This document shows, piece by piece, positions 19,504 to 28,422 of a stretch of 58,460 nucleotides of DNA (its first letter is position 1; the number at the start of each line of letters is the position of its first letter). The notes under the pieces are model-generated. The model was not told the origin of the DNA, did no database searches, and saw nothing but the letters and a program-made list of their open reading frames with translations. The position numbers and the translations under genes were made by a program. The stretch is from Vibrio crassostreae 9ZC13. Lineage in GTDB: Bacteria; Pseudomonadota; Gammaproteobacteria; Enterobacterales; Vibrionaceae. Where the stretch lies: positions 1-58,460 of the forward strand of contig NZ_AJYZ02000011.1 of the NCBI RefSeq assembly GCF_000272045.2, written 5' to 3'.

Positions 19504-20100
19504 CTATTTGAGGGCGTGGCCACACTTGTCGGCGTGGAACACTTTTAGATAATGCTGGTAGTAGTCATCAATGAGCTTGGCAGATTCACTTTCACCTAAA
19601 GATTTGAGTAACTCAATACCCACTTCACAAGTACACAAGTGGCCACTGTCTTGGTTGCGGCGCAAGGTGTATGAAGATTCGCTGGTAATATCGAGGTGAA
19701 CTTGCGGAACGGCTTGTAACCACGAGCTCTTGTTAAGCATCTTCTTCGCTTCTTGCCATGTGCCATCCAAGATGATGAATAGCGGCTTACGACTCTGGGC
19801 TTGGGTCATTACAGCTTGCTGGCACTCGACACTTTGATCACTTGGGAATAAAAGAAACGGTTGTCGTGTTTCATCGTCAAGCAGTGCGATGAGCTCCGCT
19901 GGTGGTGTTTTCCTTTGCCATACAATGGACTGACACTGATCAAGGGATTGCTGAAGCAGCTTCCCTGTATTGGTATCGCGTGACAGTTCATTCTCATGAG
20001 TGAGCAGTACAAGATCGATTTGGTTTGCGACACTAGGTATCAGGTGACAAATACATTGGTGAGTGAAGCTACAACCATGGCAAGCTTGTTGGTTACTCAT
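19504..20100 (-). CDS. DTW-domain protein (TapT-like tRNA aminocarboxypropyltransferase)
   Basis: The 198-residue protein has the DTW-family signature LDGTWQEAKKM (D112-W115) and a second conserved stretch YTLRRNQDSGHLCT. An N-terminal cysteine set (C7, C10, C16, C18) looks like a zinc site. Characterised members such as E. coli TapT transfer the aminocarboxypropyl group of SAM to tRNA uridine 47 (acp3U). Whether this is the TapT orthologue or another DTW member is not decided here. It lies 2 bases after the lipoprotein gene stop. Confidence 0.85.
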   Translation of the reverse strand: MSNQQACHGCSFTHQCICHLIPSVANQIDLVLLTHENELSRDTNTGKLLQQSLDQCQSIVWQRKTPPAELIALLDDETRQPFLLFPSDQSVECQQAVMTQAQSRKPLFIILDGTWQEAKKMLNKSSWLQAVPQVHLDITSESSYTLRRNQDSGHLCTCEVGIELLKSLGESESAKLIDDYYQHYLKVFHADKCGHALK

Positions 20101-20102
20101 GT

Positions 20103-21647
20103 TTACAACTTAACTCCACTTTGTGCGGGTGAGATACCATCAGCAAACAAAACCACGTCGCTGATATCAGCATCATCTGCAACTGGAGCGACACTTGGGT
20201 TTAGCGGGTAGCTGACTCCAGAGTATGACAGTGTGTGTTTCGCCGGTGTTGCACCGCCGCCACTGACGTTGAAGATCAGATCCTGCCAGCCATGGTTTTG
20301 CGATTTACCTAAGCGTATGTCGCCCTTGACCAGTGTCACCCGGCTATTGAAGCGCCAGTTATCTTGATGGTTTTCGAAAATCAGCAGGGTACAGCCACCA
20401 GAGCCACACCAATCGAGTTGGGCGAACAGCTCTTCTTTACCGTCGCCGTTGAGGTCGTAGGTTAACCAGCGGTATTTAGTGTCGTCAGGTGAGCTGTTGT
20501 TGATCTTAAAGTATTCACGGATCGCTTGGTCGACTTTTGGATCAAGTTGATCACTGGAGTTCACCTGCTTTGCGGTTAGATCAACGTTAGTGGTGGTGTT
20601 TACTTGCGCTTGCGCACTCTTAGCTTCGAATAGCACCAGACCGCCATTGGCAATCGGATACACCACGTTACCCACTTTCTCTTTTTCAGCGATTAGCTTG
20701 CCATTATCGAGTGTGAAGATGCGCTCGGAGATCAAATACTGTTGCTGGTGGCGAGTCATAACCACTTGTACCTGATTTTGGTTCAGTTGCTGCCAGAAGC
20801 CTTGTTCAACAATAGAAGGGTCTCCATTGCTGTATGAGTAAGTTGTGATAGCACTGTGGTCATCGTTGAGTTCAAGGTTGATAGAGAACCCTGAATTTTG
20901 CGTTGAGCTAGCGAAGTAGAGTCCGCTCCAGTCCAGTGTTGGATCTTGGTTAGAGACCGTCGCACAACCATTATAGTCATTGTCATTGAGGTTAAGCTTG
21001 GCATGCCACCCATAGATAGAGTCGCTCATGCCGTCGCTGCAGCTCTCTTTCGTAAGGTTGAGTTTGCCTTGTGCTGCTTTACCTTCTAATTGGTAATCAC
21101 GGCTGCTCGATGTGGTGCGGCTTGATTCAATATCGAGGGTCTGTGGCTGTTCGCCCATCTTAGTGTATTTCAGCTGGTCTTTATCGAAGGTTGCTGACCA
21201 GAAGGGTTCATTACCAAATACTCGTGTTGAACGTAGCGGTTGGTCGCAGCGATCTGGGTTCTCTGCGGTTAGGATGTTCACTTGGTCAACCACGAAACGC
21301 GCTGTGAAGTCTGCGTTATAACCCGTTTGGCTCGGCACGGTTAGGTGACCAATCAGCTCGCCATATAAGGCTTGGTAAGGTCTCGTTGAGAGCCCTTGTG
21401 CTTCTAACGCTAACTCTGGAGATAAGTCTAACCAGTATTGTTGTTGGCTACCGCAAGGAGTGAAGGTTCGGCTTTCATGGCCAACCACCACCTGACCACG
21501 CATGATGAAGGTTTGCGGTTGAATGCTCAGTGGCTCATCCAAGTTTGCTGGGGGCTGTTCAGGTTGTTGCGGCGTATCAGGTGCCGTAACACAGCCTTGT
21601 AGAGCGAACGCGACTAGCCATGTCACTGGGTTTTTCATTACCTTCAT
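20103..21647 (-). CDS. Large COG3650/NlpE-like lipoprotein
   Basis: The 514-residue protein starts best at 21647, behind GAGGAAG. The signal peptide ends in the lipobox LQGC, so it is probably an outer-membrane lipoprotein. Three parts can be seen: an N-terminal region resembling COG3650 lipoproteins (about 40-225, with FGNEPFW), a middle region resembling the NlpE fold (LDWSGLYFASS onward, about 240-345), and a C-terminal region (about 370-500) with an EF-hand-like calcium motif (YDLNGDGKEELFAQ). Its function is unknown; NlpE-like parts suggest envelope stress or surface sensing. Confidence 0.75.
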   Translation of the reverse strand: MKVMKNPVTWLVAFALQGCVTAPDTPQQPEQPPANLDEPLSIQPQTFIMRGQVVVGHESRTFTPCGSQQQYWLDLSPELALEAQGLSTRPYQALYGELIGHLTVPSQTGYNADFTARFVVDQVNILTAENPDRCDQPLRSTRVFGNEPFWSATFDKDQLKYTKMGEQPQTLDIESSRTTSSSRDYQLEGKAAQGKLNLTKESCSDGMSDSIYGWHAKLNLNDNDYNGCATVSNQDPTLDWSGLYFASSTQNSGFSINLELNDDHSAITTYSYSNGDPSIVEQGFWQQLNQNQVQVVMTRHQQQYLISERIFTLDNGKLIAEKEKVGNVVYPIANGGLVLFEAKSAQAQVNTTTNVDLTAKQVNSSDQLDPKVDQAIREYFKINNSSPDDTKYRWLTYDLNGDGKEELFAQLDWCGSGGCTLLIFENHQDNWRFNSRVTLVKGDIRLGKSQNHGWQDLIFNVSGGGATPAKHTLSYSGVSYPLNPSVAPVADDADISDVVLFADGISPAQSGVKL

Positions 21648-21686
21648 GTTATATCTTCCTCGGAGCAACCGTTAATTGGATTTATT

Positions 21687-22154
21687 ATGGCATATTGGTT
21701 ATTTAAAACAGAACCCGACACCTTCTCTATTCAGACTCTTAGAGTACAAAAAACCTCTTGTTGGGAGGGTGTACGCAACTATCAGGCTCGAAACATGATG
21801 CGTGATGACGTCAAGCTTGGCGATCTGGTGATGATATACCACTCATCATGTAAAAAAGTTGGCGTAGCGGGGATCGCTAAAGTAACCAGAGAAGCCTACC
21901 CAGACCACTTTCAGTTCGACCCTGAGAGTGATTACTACGATCCTAAGTCTTCACCCGATAACCCACGCTGGATCATGGTGGATGTCGAGTTTGTGCGAGT
22001 GACTGAGCGCTTGATTCCTTTGGTTACGCTTAAAGCCATGCCTGAACTCTCCGAAATGCCCTTGGTGAAACGCGGTAATCGCTTATCGATCATGCCGGTT
22101 ACCGAACAAGAGTGGCAGGCAATCTTAAGCAAAGAAGTGTTAGGTTCTCGATAG
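21687..22154 (+). CDS. EVE-domain protein
   Basis: The 155-residue single-domain EVE protein has the start MAYWLFKTEPDTFS, the WEGVRNYQARNMMRDD core and the YHSSCKKVGVAGIA strand typical of the thymocyte nuclear protein 1 group. EVE is a PUA-like fold that binds modified bases in nucleic acids. The gene is divergent from the lipoprotein gene, with about 40 bases between starts. Confidence 0.92.
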   Translation: MAYWLFKTEPDTFSIQTLRVQKTSCWEGVRNYQARNMMRDDVKLGDLVMIYHSSCKKVGVAGIAKVTREAYPDHFQFDPESDYYDPKSSPDNPRWIMVDVEFVRVTERLIPLVTLKAMPELSEMPLVKRGNRLSIMPVTEQEWQAILSKEVLGSR

Positions 22155-22183
22155 CGTTAGAGAGAGCTTTTTACGTAAGGTTC

Positions 22184-22214
22184 AAAAAAGGCAGCCAGTT
22201 GGCTGCCTTTTTAT
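22184..22214. terminator. Bidirectional terminator
   Basis: A GC-rich stem (AAGGCAGCC / GGCTGCCTT) flanked by A- and T-runs separates the convergent EVE and HAD genes. Confidence 0.85.
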
Positions 22215-22241
22215 TTATTCAGATCTGTTCAACGAGCGAGA

Positions 22242-23069
22242 TTAGAGCAGATGCTTTTCTAGGTAGTGAGCAACGGCATCGTCTGCGTTACTGCCAATCA
22301 CTTCATTGTCAGGTAGTGCTTTCATCACTTTCTCATGTGATGTACCCATGATTAGACCTTTACCCGCCATAGCCAGCATTTCAGCGTCGTTCATGCCATC
22401 ACCAAAGGCAACACAGTTATCTAGAGTCAGGTTTAGTGATTTTGCAACAGCGTCTAGAGCGTGGCCTTTAGAGACTTCAGCTGCCATCACTTCCAGACAC
22501 CAAGGTGTAGAGAAGGCGATGTTCAGTTTGTCGCCAAAAGCATCTCTTAGCTTTTGTTCAAACGTGACGAGATATTCGTGGTCTTGTTCTGGATGTGTGA
22601 AGAAGACTTTCGCGATGCCTTCGCTTGGTGCGTTTTCAGCTTCAAAGCGCTTGTAGCTAAAGCCAGACTCACTGTGGAATTTAGCCAACATTTCATCTTC
22701 ACGGTCTAGTAACCAATCTTCATTCTGGTACATGTGAATAAAGAGGTTTGGATCTTGGCGCACAATATCAATAACTGGCTGAACGAGTTCCTGAGGTACG
22801 TTCTGGCTATACATCAGTTGATCGTTTTGGTCATGCACGCGTGCACCGTTTGAAGTGATCATGTACGCCGGAATACCTGCTATCTGACGAATACCCGCCA
22901 CATCGACGTGGTGACGACCCGTAGCGAAGATGAAGGTATAACCTTGGTCGTGTAATTTCTTAAGCGTTAGCTTGGTAAAGTCGCTTAGCTGATGGTTGGG
23001 AGCCAAAAGCGTACCATCTAAATCAGAAGCAACAATTTTCACGGAATCTTTTAGTGCAGGAATACTCAT
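22242..23069 (-). CDS. Cof-type HAD-IIB phosphatase
   Basis: The 275-residue HAD-superfamily phosphatase of the Cof subgroup has motif I ASDLDGTLL, motif II FIFATGRHH, and the late FGDGMNDAEML motif. A C2 cap lies between them. Relatives dephosphorylate sugar phosphates and nucleotides; the substrate here is unknown. A GAGGG ribosome site precedes the ATG. Confidence 0.9.
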   Translation of the reverse strand: MSIPALKDSVKIVASDLDGTLLAPNHQLSDFTKLTLKKLHDQGYTFIFATGRHHVDVAGIRQIAGIPAYMITSNGARVHDQNDQLMYSQNVPQELVQPVIDIVRQDPNLFIHMYQNEDWLLDREDEMLAKFHSESGFSYKRFEAENAPSEGIAKVFFTHPEQDHEYLVTFEQKLRDAFGDKLNIAFSTPWCLEVMAAEVSKGHALDAVAKSLNLTLDNCVAFGDGMNDAEMLAMAGKGLIMGTSHEKVMKALPDNEVIGSNADDAVAHYLEKHLL

Positions 23070-23251
23070 TTAACCCTCATTGCAAAATGCTTAACCAATA
23101 TTGACGCTAGCCAGCGCTAGAATCGTTTTAACTACAATATCTCTAGGTAGAAATTGTATGCCAAATTCATGCAAGAAAAGAGGGCAAAGCTCACTTACTT
23201 CTCTTCCTCTTTAGCGCTTATTTTCTTGGTAGGTTGCTTAGCCTATTAGCT

Positions 23252-24232
23252 CTAGGCGAAAAACTGATTGATCGCATCCAGTGTTTGATTGCGATATTCA
23301 TCCTGCTCAAACAACACCTCATGCCTAGAACCCTCAATCAACTTAAACTGACAATCAGAGTTGGTTTTCTTCAGCTTAGAGATGAACTTTACTTGAGCAC
23401 TGTTACTGACAATCTTTTCATCCCCAGCTTGAATCAATAGCAGAGGGATCTTGATTTGACGAGTTTGTTGAATTGCTTGCTTGGCGGCCATTAACCCTTG
23501 CCACACCCAACGCGTGCTTGGTCCACCCACTTGCAAAGATGGAGACTCGTCATATAAGCGACGGAACCACTGATAGCGAACCTTACTGTGGCTCAGTAAG
23601 TTGTTTTCAAAAGGCTTCGAATAATATGCTTGCTGGCCCGGCGCGTAAGTTGGCTTGGCATAAAAAGCGGTAAGCACTTGTCCAACGATCATCGCGATAG
23701 GTTTCAGGTACCACTCGGTATTGATACCAAACATCGGAGCGCACAGAGTTACCTTATCAAACGGGTGGTCTGGATGGGTTTGTAGGTAGCGAGTGGCTAT
23801 GGTGCTGCCCATTGAGTGTGCGAGCAGGTAGCGATTGGAATACTTACTGAGATCAAAACTGGCAATGACGTCAGACATGTCAGATGCATAATCATCAAAC
23901 TCATGAATGTGACCAATGTCAGAGTCTGTTACCATACGTTCAGACTGGCCTTGACCTTGGTGGTCAAATGAATAAACGTCATAGCCTTGTTGATAAAAAT
24001 CATAAAAGATTTCTTGGTATTTTTGGCAGCATTCGATACGGCCATTTGAAATCACAATAGCTTTGCTGTGCTTTTCTGAGGTGAGGCTGCACCAGTACAG
24101 TTTCTTTTTACCAGACGATGTTAAAAACCCCTCTTTTCTTTGTTGCCAAAGAGCGTTGATCGGGTGTTTAATCGCATGATCGAACTGAGGTTCTTGAGTG
24201 TAAGGGAAGGTGGCTTCGCTGTGGTTTTCCAT
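23252..24232 (-). CDS. pldB: Lysophospholipase L2
   Basis: The 326-residue alpha/beta-hydrolase has the nucleophile elbow AHSMGSTIA, an oxyanion-region YSFDHQGQGQS and a late histidine in EGSRHEVLFE, which completes the Ser-Asp-His triad. PldB hydrolyses lysophospholipids at the inner membrane. It is divergent from rhtB, and the pldB/rhtB pairing matches enterobacteria. Confidence 0.92.
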   Translation of the reverse strand: MENHSEATFPYTQEPQFDHAIKHPINALWQQRKEGFLTSSGKKKLYWCSLTSEKHSKAIVISNGRIECCQKYQEIFYDFYQQGYDVYSFDHQGQGQSERMVTDSDIGHIHEFDDYASDMSDVIASFDLSKYSNRYLLAHSMGSTIATRYLQTHPDHPFDKVTLCAPMFGINTEWYLKPIAMIVGQVLTAFYAKPTYAPGQQAYYSKPFENNLLSHSKVRYQWFRRLYDESPSLQVGGPSTRWVWQGLMAAKQAIQQTRQIKIPLLLIQAGDEKIVSNSAQVKFISKLKKTNSDCQFKLIEGSRHEVLFEQDEYRNQTLDAINQFFA

Positions 24233-24313
24233 GGGAAATTACCTGAACTGATGCGTGTGAGAGCTTTATTACTACTAATGTTGTTAGATTAAAGAACTAG
24301 TAAGGAAATGCAA

Positions 24314-24931
24314 ATGGATACTCATGTTTGGCTTGCTTATGTTGTCACAGCGATTTTGTTTAGCTTGGCTCCGGGCTCGGGTACCGTTAACTCAATCAGT
24401 AATGGGCTTAGCTATGGCACTAAAAAGTCACTCGCATCAATTGTTGGCTTACAGCTTGGTCTTGCGTTTCACATTATGCTGGTGGGCGCGGGTATCGGTG
24501 CACTCGTTGCTAAGTCTGCGTTGGCGTTCACCATCATTAAGTGGGTCGGCGTGGTGTACTTACTTTGGTTAGGTATTCAAAAGTGGCGTGATAGCTCGAG
24601 CCTAGTAGCATCTGAAGAAAGCTCTACTCTGTCGAGTGGCAAACTGCTGAGAAACGCTGTGCTTATCAACCTAACTAACCCGAAATCAATCGTGTTTTTG
24701 GTGGCTTTGTTTCCTCAGTTTATTGACCCTACACAACCTCAAGCACCTCAGTTATTAGTGCTAGGTGTGACGACAGTATTCATTGATAGCGTTGTTATGT
24801 TGGGTTACACCTCATTAGCGTCACAAATGGGACGTTTTATTCGCTCTGATCGCATAATGGGTAAGATAAATAAAATATTTGGTGGTATGTTCATGGGCTG
24901 CGGTGCTTTGCTAGCTGCCGCGAAAGCTTAG
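24314..24931 (+). CDS. rhtB: RhtB-type homoserine/homoserine lactone exporter (LysE family)
   Basis: The 205-residue LysE/RhtB membrane protein has about six transmembrane helices. Signatures are the N-terminal SLAPGSGTVNSISNGLS and the central NLTNPKSIVFLVALFPQF. It resembles E. coli RhtB along its length. I prefer the ATG at 24314, with AAGGA 7 bases upstream, over that at 24308, which is too close to it. Confidence 0.9.
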   Translation: MDTHVWLAYVVTAILFSLAPGSGTVNSISNGLSYGTKKSLASIVGLQLGLAFHIMLVGAGIGALVAKSALAFTIIKWVGVVYLLWLGIQKWRDSSSLVASEESSTLSSGKLLRNAVLINLTNPKSIVFLVALFPQFIDPTQPQAPQLLVLGVTTVFIDSVVMLGYTSLASQMGRFIRSDRIMGKINKIFGGMFMGCGALLAAAKA

Positions 24932-24976
24932 ATTAAGCGACTGAGTTATAGTTAAACCAATCAGAGTTATCAAGAA

Positions 24977-26197
24977 ATGACCGCTACATACGTTGCTCGA
25001 CAACCTATCTTAAATCGCAAGAGGAATACACTCGGCTATGAGTTGTTATTTCGCGATGGAGAAAAGAATGCGTACCCAGCGCATATTGAGTCTAATCGAG
25101 CAACGTATCGTCTGATTGTTGAGAACTTCTTGTCTGTTGGTCTTAACCCTTCTATTCCATCTTCACGCTGCTTTATCAACTTCCCTTATCAAAGTTTGAT
25201 TCGTCGACTGCCCTTAAGTTTGCCGAAAGATAAGGTGGTGGTAGAGATTCTGGAAACCTGTAAACCAACAGATGAATTGTTGGAAGCGGTTAAAGACCTT
25301 TACCAAGCGGGTTACATGATTGCCCTAGATGATTTTACTTCGACCCCAGAATGGGAACGTTTCCTTAAATACACGCATATCGTAAAGCTCGATATTATGC
25401 AGATGGGTTTGGATGAAGCGTGTGATTTGGTTAGGGCGCATCAAGGGAAAAAGTTTAGCTTTTTGGCGGAGCGCGTTGAGACCGAACAAGAATTCCAGCA
25501 AGCCAAAGAGGCTGGCTTTAAGTTTTTCCAAGGTTACTTTTTCAATAAACCGGAAATCATCAAGAGTAAATACATTAGCCCTGAGCAAGTGATTGCTATG
25601 GAGCTGTTTCAAGAAGTGTGTAAGCCCGATGTGGACTTTCAACGGGTGGAGAGCATTGTCGCGAAAGATGTGGCGCTCTCATATAAGCTGCTGCGTTTTG
25701 TGAATACTATGTCGCCGCGCCTTGAAGTTACCATCTCTTCTTTTCGTCAGGCTTTGGTATATCTAGGTCAAGAGAAACTGAAAATGTTTGTCTCGTTAGC
25801 CGTCGCCTCTTATGTGTCCGATAAAAAGCCTAAAGAGCTGTATGGATTGTCTCTACAGCGTGCTCAGTTTTGTCAGCGTATGTCTCGCTATCAGGCATTT
25901 GAAGGGTATAGAGAACAGGCCTTTATGATTGGCTTATTCTCCTTGTTGGATGCTCTGTTGGACTTGTCGTTAGATAACTTAGTCGAGCAGTTGCCGCTGT
26001 GTAAAAGTATCAAGGTTGCTCTATTACGTAGAGAAGGGCCATATGGTACCTTGCTCGCACTTGAAGAGAGCTTTGAGCATGCCGATTGGCAACAGATTGA
26101 TGAGCACTGCGCCGATTTAGGATTAAGCGTGGATCAGGTTAAAACGGAGCTTACTGAAGCGCGCCGTTGGAGCCATACCGTGACCAACAAGCTCTGA
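24977..26197 (+). CDS. EAL-HDOD c-di-GMP phosphodiesterase (CdgJ-like)
   Basis: The 406-residue protein joins an EAL domain (1-200) to an HDOD domain (about 205-400). Catalytic EAL positions are kept: E22 (YELLFR), N68, E90, D118-D119 (LDDF), K137, E165 and Q185. HDOD is a signalling/partner-binding domain related to HD phosphohydrolases but without their metal motif. The location behind rhtB fits the V. cholerae motility phosphodiesterase CdgJ; that orthology is from memory. Confidence 0.88.
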   Translation: MTATYVARQPILNRKRNTLGYELLFRDGEKNAYPAHIESNRATYRLIVENFLSVGLNPSIPSSRCFINFPYQSLIRRLPLSLPKDKVVVEILETCKPTDELLEAVKDLYQAGYMIALDDFTSTPEWERFLKYTHIVKLDIMQMGLDEACDLVRAHQGKKFSFLAERVETEQEFQQAKEAGFKFFQGYFFNKPEIIKSKYISPEQVIAMELFQEVCKPDVDFQRVESIVAKDVALSYKLLRFVNTMSPRLEVTISSFRQALVYLGQEKLKMFVSLAVASYVSDKKPKELYGLSLQRAQFCQRMSRYQAFEGYREQAFMIGLFSLLDALLDLSLDNLVEQLPLCKSIKVALLRREGPYGTLLALEESFEHADWQQIDEHCADLGLSVDQVKTELTEARRWSHTVTNKL

Positions 26198-26227
26198 TAT
26201 TTCTTCGTTAAACTTTTATGACAATTG

Positions 26228-26256
26228 AAACGCACGCCTTGACGTGCGTTTTTTTA
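26228..26256 (+). terminator. Rho-independent terminator
   Basis: A 9-bp stem (AAACGCACG / CGTGCGTTT), 6-base loop and seven T follow the EAL-HDOD gene. Confidence 0.88.
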
Positions 26257-26261
26257 TATCT

Positions 26262-26296
26262 AAGATATGTGTATATCCATATATGAGTATGTTTTT
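26262..26296 (+). promoter_or_regulatory. Probable arsR promoter/operator
   Basis: The AT-rich 35 bases before arsR contain overlapping ATAT palindromes, including CATATATG at about 26279-26286, similar in character to ArsR operators. No site has been defined for this protein. Confidence 0.35.
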
Positions 26297-26638
26297 ATGC
26301 TTCCTCACCAATTTTTTAAATTACTGTCCGATGAAACGCGAGTGCGTTGCTTAATGTTGATAGTTCGCAATGAGTGCTTATCGGTTGGTGAGTTGACTCA
26401 GGCATTGCAAGAAAGTCAGCCAAAGGTTTCACGCCATCTTGCGCAGCTGCGTTCAAACGGTGTTTTGATTGATGTTCGCCAGGGGCAGTGGGTGTTTTAC
26501 CGCCTGTCACAAGATTTACCAGGTTGGATGCTAAAGTTAATTGACGACCTTATTGCATCGAACTGTTTGAAAACTGAATACCAGCAAGATATTGAGCGCT
26601 TAGAGTCGATGAACTCACGCCCAGTATGTTGCGTTTAA
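26297..26638 (+). CDS. arsR: ArsR-family arsenic-responsive repressor
   Basis: This 113-residue winged-helix repressor has the HTH stretch LTQALQESQPKVSRHLAQLRS and wing GQWVFYRL. It lacks the classical CxC (ELCVCDL) arsenite site, having only C27 at that place. It ends in vicinal cysteines C111-C112, so metalloid sensing probably uses the C-terminal pair, as in other ArsR branches. The ATG at 26297 is preferred; the frame extends to 26267. It heads the ars gene set, separated from the GAPDH gene by an ERIC element. Confidence 0.88.
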   Translation: MLPHQFFKLLSDETRVRCLMLIVRNECLSVGELTQALQESQPKVSRHLAQLRSNGVLIDVRQGQWVFYRLSQDLPGWMLKLIDDLIASNCLKTEYQQDIERLESMNSRPVCCV

Positions 26639-26652
26639 ATACATTAAAACTT

Positions 26653-26793
26653 AATGCCGAAATAGTTGTAGTTGCAGCTAGGCGACAAGTGAACTTATCC
26701 CTATGAGCATAGTGGCTCTATGTAATTAGGGCGGCCGGCGCTCCGGTAAGTGAACGTAGTCAACAACGCTGCGGCTTCAAATATGAAGGCAAT
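26653..26793 (+). repeat. ERIC (IRU) palindromic element
   Basis: About 141 bases have long inverted ends (26653-26678 against 26768-26793, roughly 19 of 26 pairs). They carry the ERIC hallmarks TGCCGAAAT..., AAGTGAAC, GTAAGTGAACG, CAACAACGCTGC and CTTCAAATATGAAGG. A central hairpin CATAG/CTATG is present. ERIC elements are non-coding dispersed repeats of enterobacteria and vibrios. This one fills the arsR-GAPDH gap and would be transcribed with them. Confidence 0.85.
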
Positions 26794-26811
26794 TAACTGA
26801 GAGAACAGAAA

Positions 26812-27813
26812 ATGACAGTCAAAGTAGGTATTAATGGTTTTGGTCGTATCGGCCGTCTAGCACTTCGCGCAGCATTCGATTGGGATGAGCTAGAATTTGT
26901 TCAAATTAACGATGTTGCTGGCGACACAACAACACTGGCCCACCTTCTAGAATTTGATTCAGTTCAAGGTCGCTTTCACCACGAAGTAACTGCAGAAGGC
27001 GATGAGATGATCATTAATGGCCAGCGCATCAAGACCACACAAGAGCGCGACATCGATGCGATCGACTGGTCTGGTTGTGATGTGGTTATCGAAGCGACAG
27101 GTGTTCACCGTAAGACCTCTTTCCTAAACAAATACCTAGAGCAGGGCGTGAAACGTGTTGTGGTATCGGCGCCAGTGAAAGAAGAAGGCATCGCAAACAT
27201 CGTTGTTGGTGTGAATGACAATATCTTCGACCCTGCGGTACACAAAATCGTAACGGCAGCGTCTTGTACAACGAACTGTATCGCGCCAGTGGTTAAGGTG
27301 ATCAACGAGAAGCTTGGTATCGAGAACGCAGCCTTCACCACTATTCACGATTTAACTAACACGCAAACTATTCTTGATGCGCCGCACAAAGACTTACGCC
27401 GCGCACGTGCATGTGGCATGAGTCTTATCCCAACAACGACGGGCAGCGCCAAAGCGATTGTTGAGATCTTCCCTGAGCTAGAAAACCGCATCAACGGCCA
27501 CGCAGTTCGTGTACCGCTAGCGAACGCTTCTCTGACAGACATCATCTTCGAAGTGAAGCAAGACACCACGGCAGAAGAAGTTAACGCGATGCTGAAAGAA
27601 GCGTCTCAGAATGAACTAAAAGGTATTCTTGGCTTTGAAGAGCGTCCACTGGTTTCTATCGATTACAAAGGCGACCAACGCTCAACAATCGTGGATGCAC
27701 TATCAACGATGTTGGTCGGTAAGCGCATGGTTAAGATCTACGCTTGGTACGACAATGAGATGGGTTACGCAACACGTACCGCTGAGCTTGTTCGTACCGT
27801 TGGCCTTGCTTAA
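26812..27813 (+). CDS. ArsJ-associated glyceraldehyde-3-phosphate dehydrogenase
   Basis: The 333-residue GAPDH has Rossmann motif [11 protein letters not shown], catalytic C152 in AASCTTNC, H179 and the C-terminal [15 protein letters not shown]. In arsJ operons, this dedicated GAPDH uses arsenate in place of phosphate to make unstable 1-arseno-3-phosphoglycerate, which ArsJ exports. The location between arsR and arsJ supports that role over glycolysis. Confidence 0.92.
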   Translation: MTVKVGINGFGRIGRLALRAAFDWDELEFVQINDVAGDTTTLAHLLEFDSVQGRFHHEVTAEGDEMIINGQRIKTTQERDIDAIDWSGCDVVIEATGVHRKTSFLNKYLEQGVKRVVVSAPVKEEGIANIVVGVNDNIFDPAVHKIVTAASCTTNCIAPVVKVINEKLGIENAAFTTIHDLTNTQTILDAPHKDLRRARACGMSLIPTTTGSAKAIVEIFPELENRINGHAVRVPLANASLTDIIFEVKQDTTAEEVNAMLKEASQNELKGILGFEERPLVSIDYKGDQRSTIVDALSTMLVGKRMVKIYAWYDNEMGYATRTAELVRTVGLA

Positions 27814-27834
27814 TAAGAATCTGGAGAAGATATA

Positions 27835-28326
27835 ATGATACATCCAACATGGCAACTAGACCTAGAGCAAGGTGCGCTAGTGCTTACTCCGTGCCCAGGC
27901 ACAAAAGAAGCAACGCTTGATGCATCACTGGCTCAGCTAAAAGAGCAAGGCGTTGAAGCTATCGTGACAGCACTTGATGACCATGAGCTTGCAAGCAAAG
28001 ACGTGGCGGCACTTGGTGAAAAAACACGTGCGTTAGGTATGCAATGGTTCCAGATCGAAATTGAAGACGACTGTGCACCGGGTGCTGGTTTTGCTGCGAA
28101 GTGGCAAGCAGCTAGCCCTGAGCTACATAACATCGTCGATAACGGCGGCAAGGTTGCAATGCATTGTATGGGCGGCTCTGGTCGCACTGGTTTGTTCGCA
28201 GCTCACCTACTGTTAGAAAAAGGCTGGGATTTGAGCAAGGTAGTTCAAGAGGTGCAGGCACTGCGTCCAGGTGCCTTCACTAAACCTATCCAGGTTGAAT
28301 ACATTAATGGCGTAGCGAATAGCTAA
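27835..28326 (+). CDS. Dual-specificity-type protein phosphatase in the ars operon
   Basis: The 163-residue protein of the cysteine phosphatase superfamily resembles the CDKN3/dual-specificity group. The CX5R loop is HCMGGSGRTG (C111, R117) and a candidate general acid lies at D78/D79 in EDDCAPG. It starts 21 bases after the GAPDH stop, so it is co-transcribed. Its role in arsenate resistance is unknown. Substrates could be a phosphorylated protein or the phosphoglycerate made by the GAPDH. Confidence 0.85.
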   Translation: MIHPTWQLDLEQGALVLTPCPGTKEATLDASLAQLKEQGVEAIVTALDDHELASKDVAALGEKTRALGMQWFQIEIEDDCAPGAGFAAKWQAASPELHNIVDNGGKVAMHCMGGSGRTGLFAAHLLLEKGWDLSKVVQEVQALRPGAFTKPIQVEYINGVANS

Positions 28327-28347
28327 TAGTCATCAGTGTTAGACAGG

Positions 28348-28399
28348 GAGCTTTTGGTATCTGGAGTGTTGAACTTATCATGATCCAAAAGCTCTTTTT
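28348..28399 (+). terminator. Possible attenuator/terminator before arsJ
   Basis: A perfect 10-bp repeat GAGCTTTTGG/CCAAAAGCTC (28348-28357, 28385-28394) with a 27-base loop is followed by five T. It would lower readthrough into arsJ. The long loop makes it less certain. Confidence 0.5.
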
Positions 28400-28422
28400 G
28401 TTTAGATTGCAGAGATAGCGTT

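Noticed and set aside
26812..27813. Main glycolytic GAPDH
   Set aside because: Position between arsR and arsJ fits the dedicated arsenate-pathway enzyme; glycolytic gapA is expected elsewhere.
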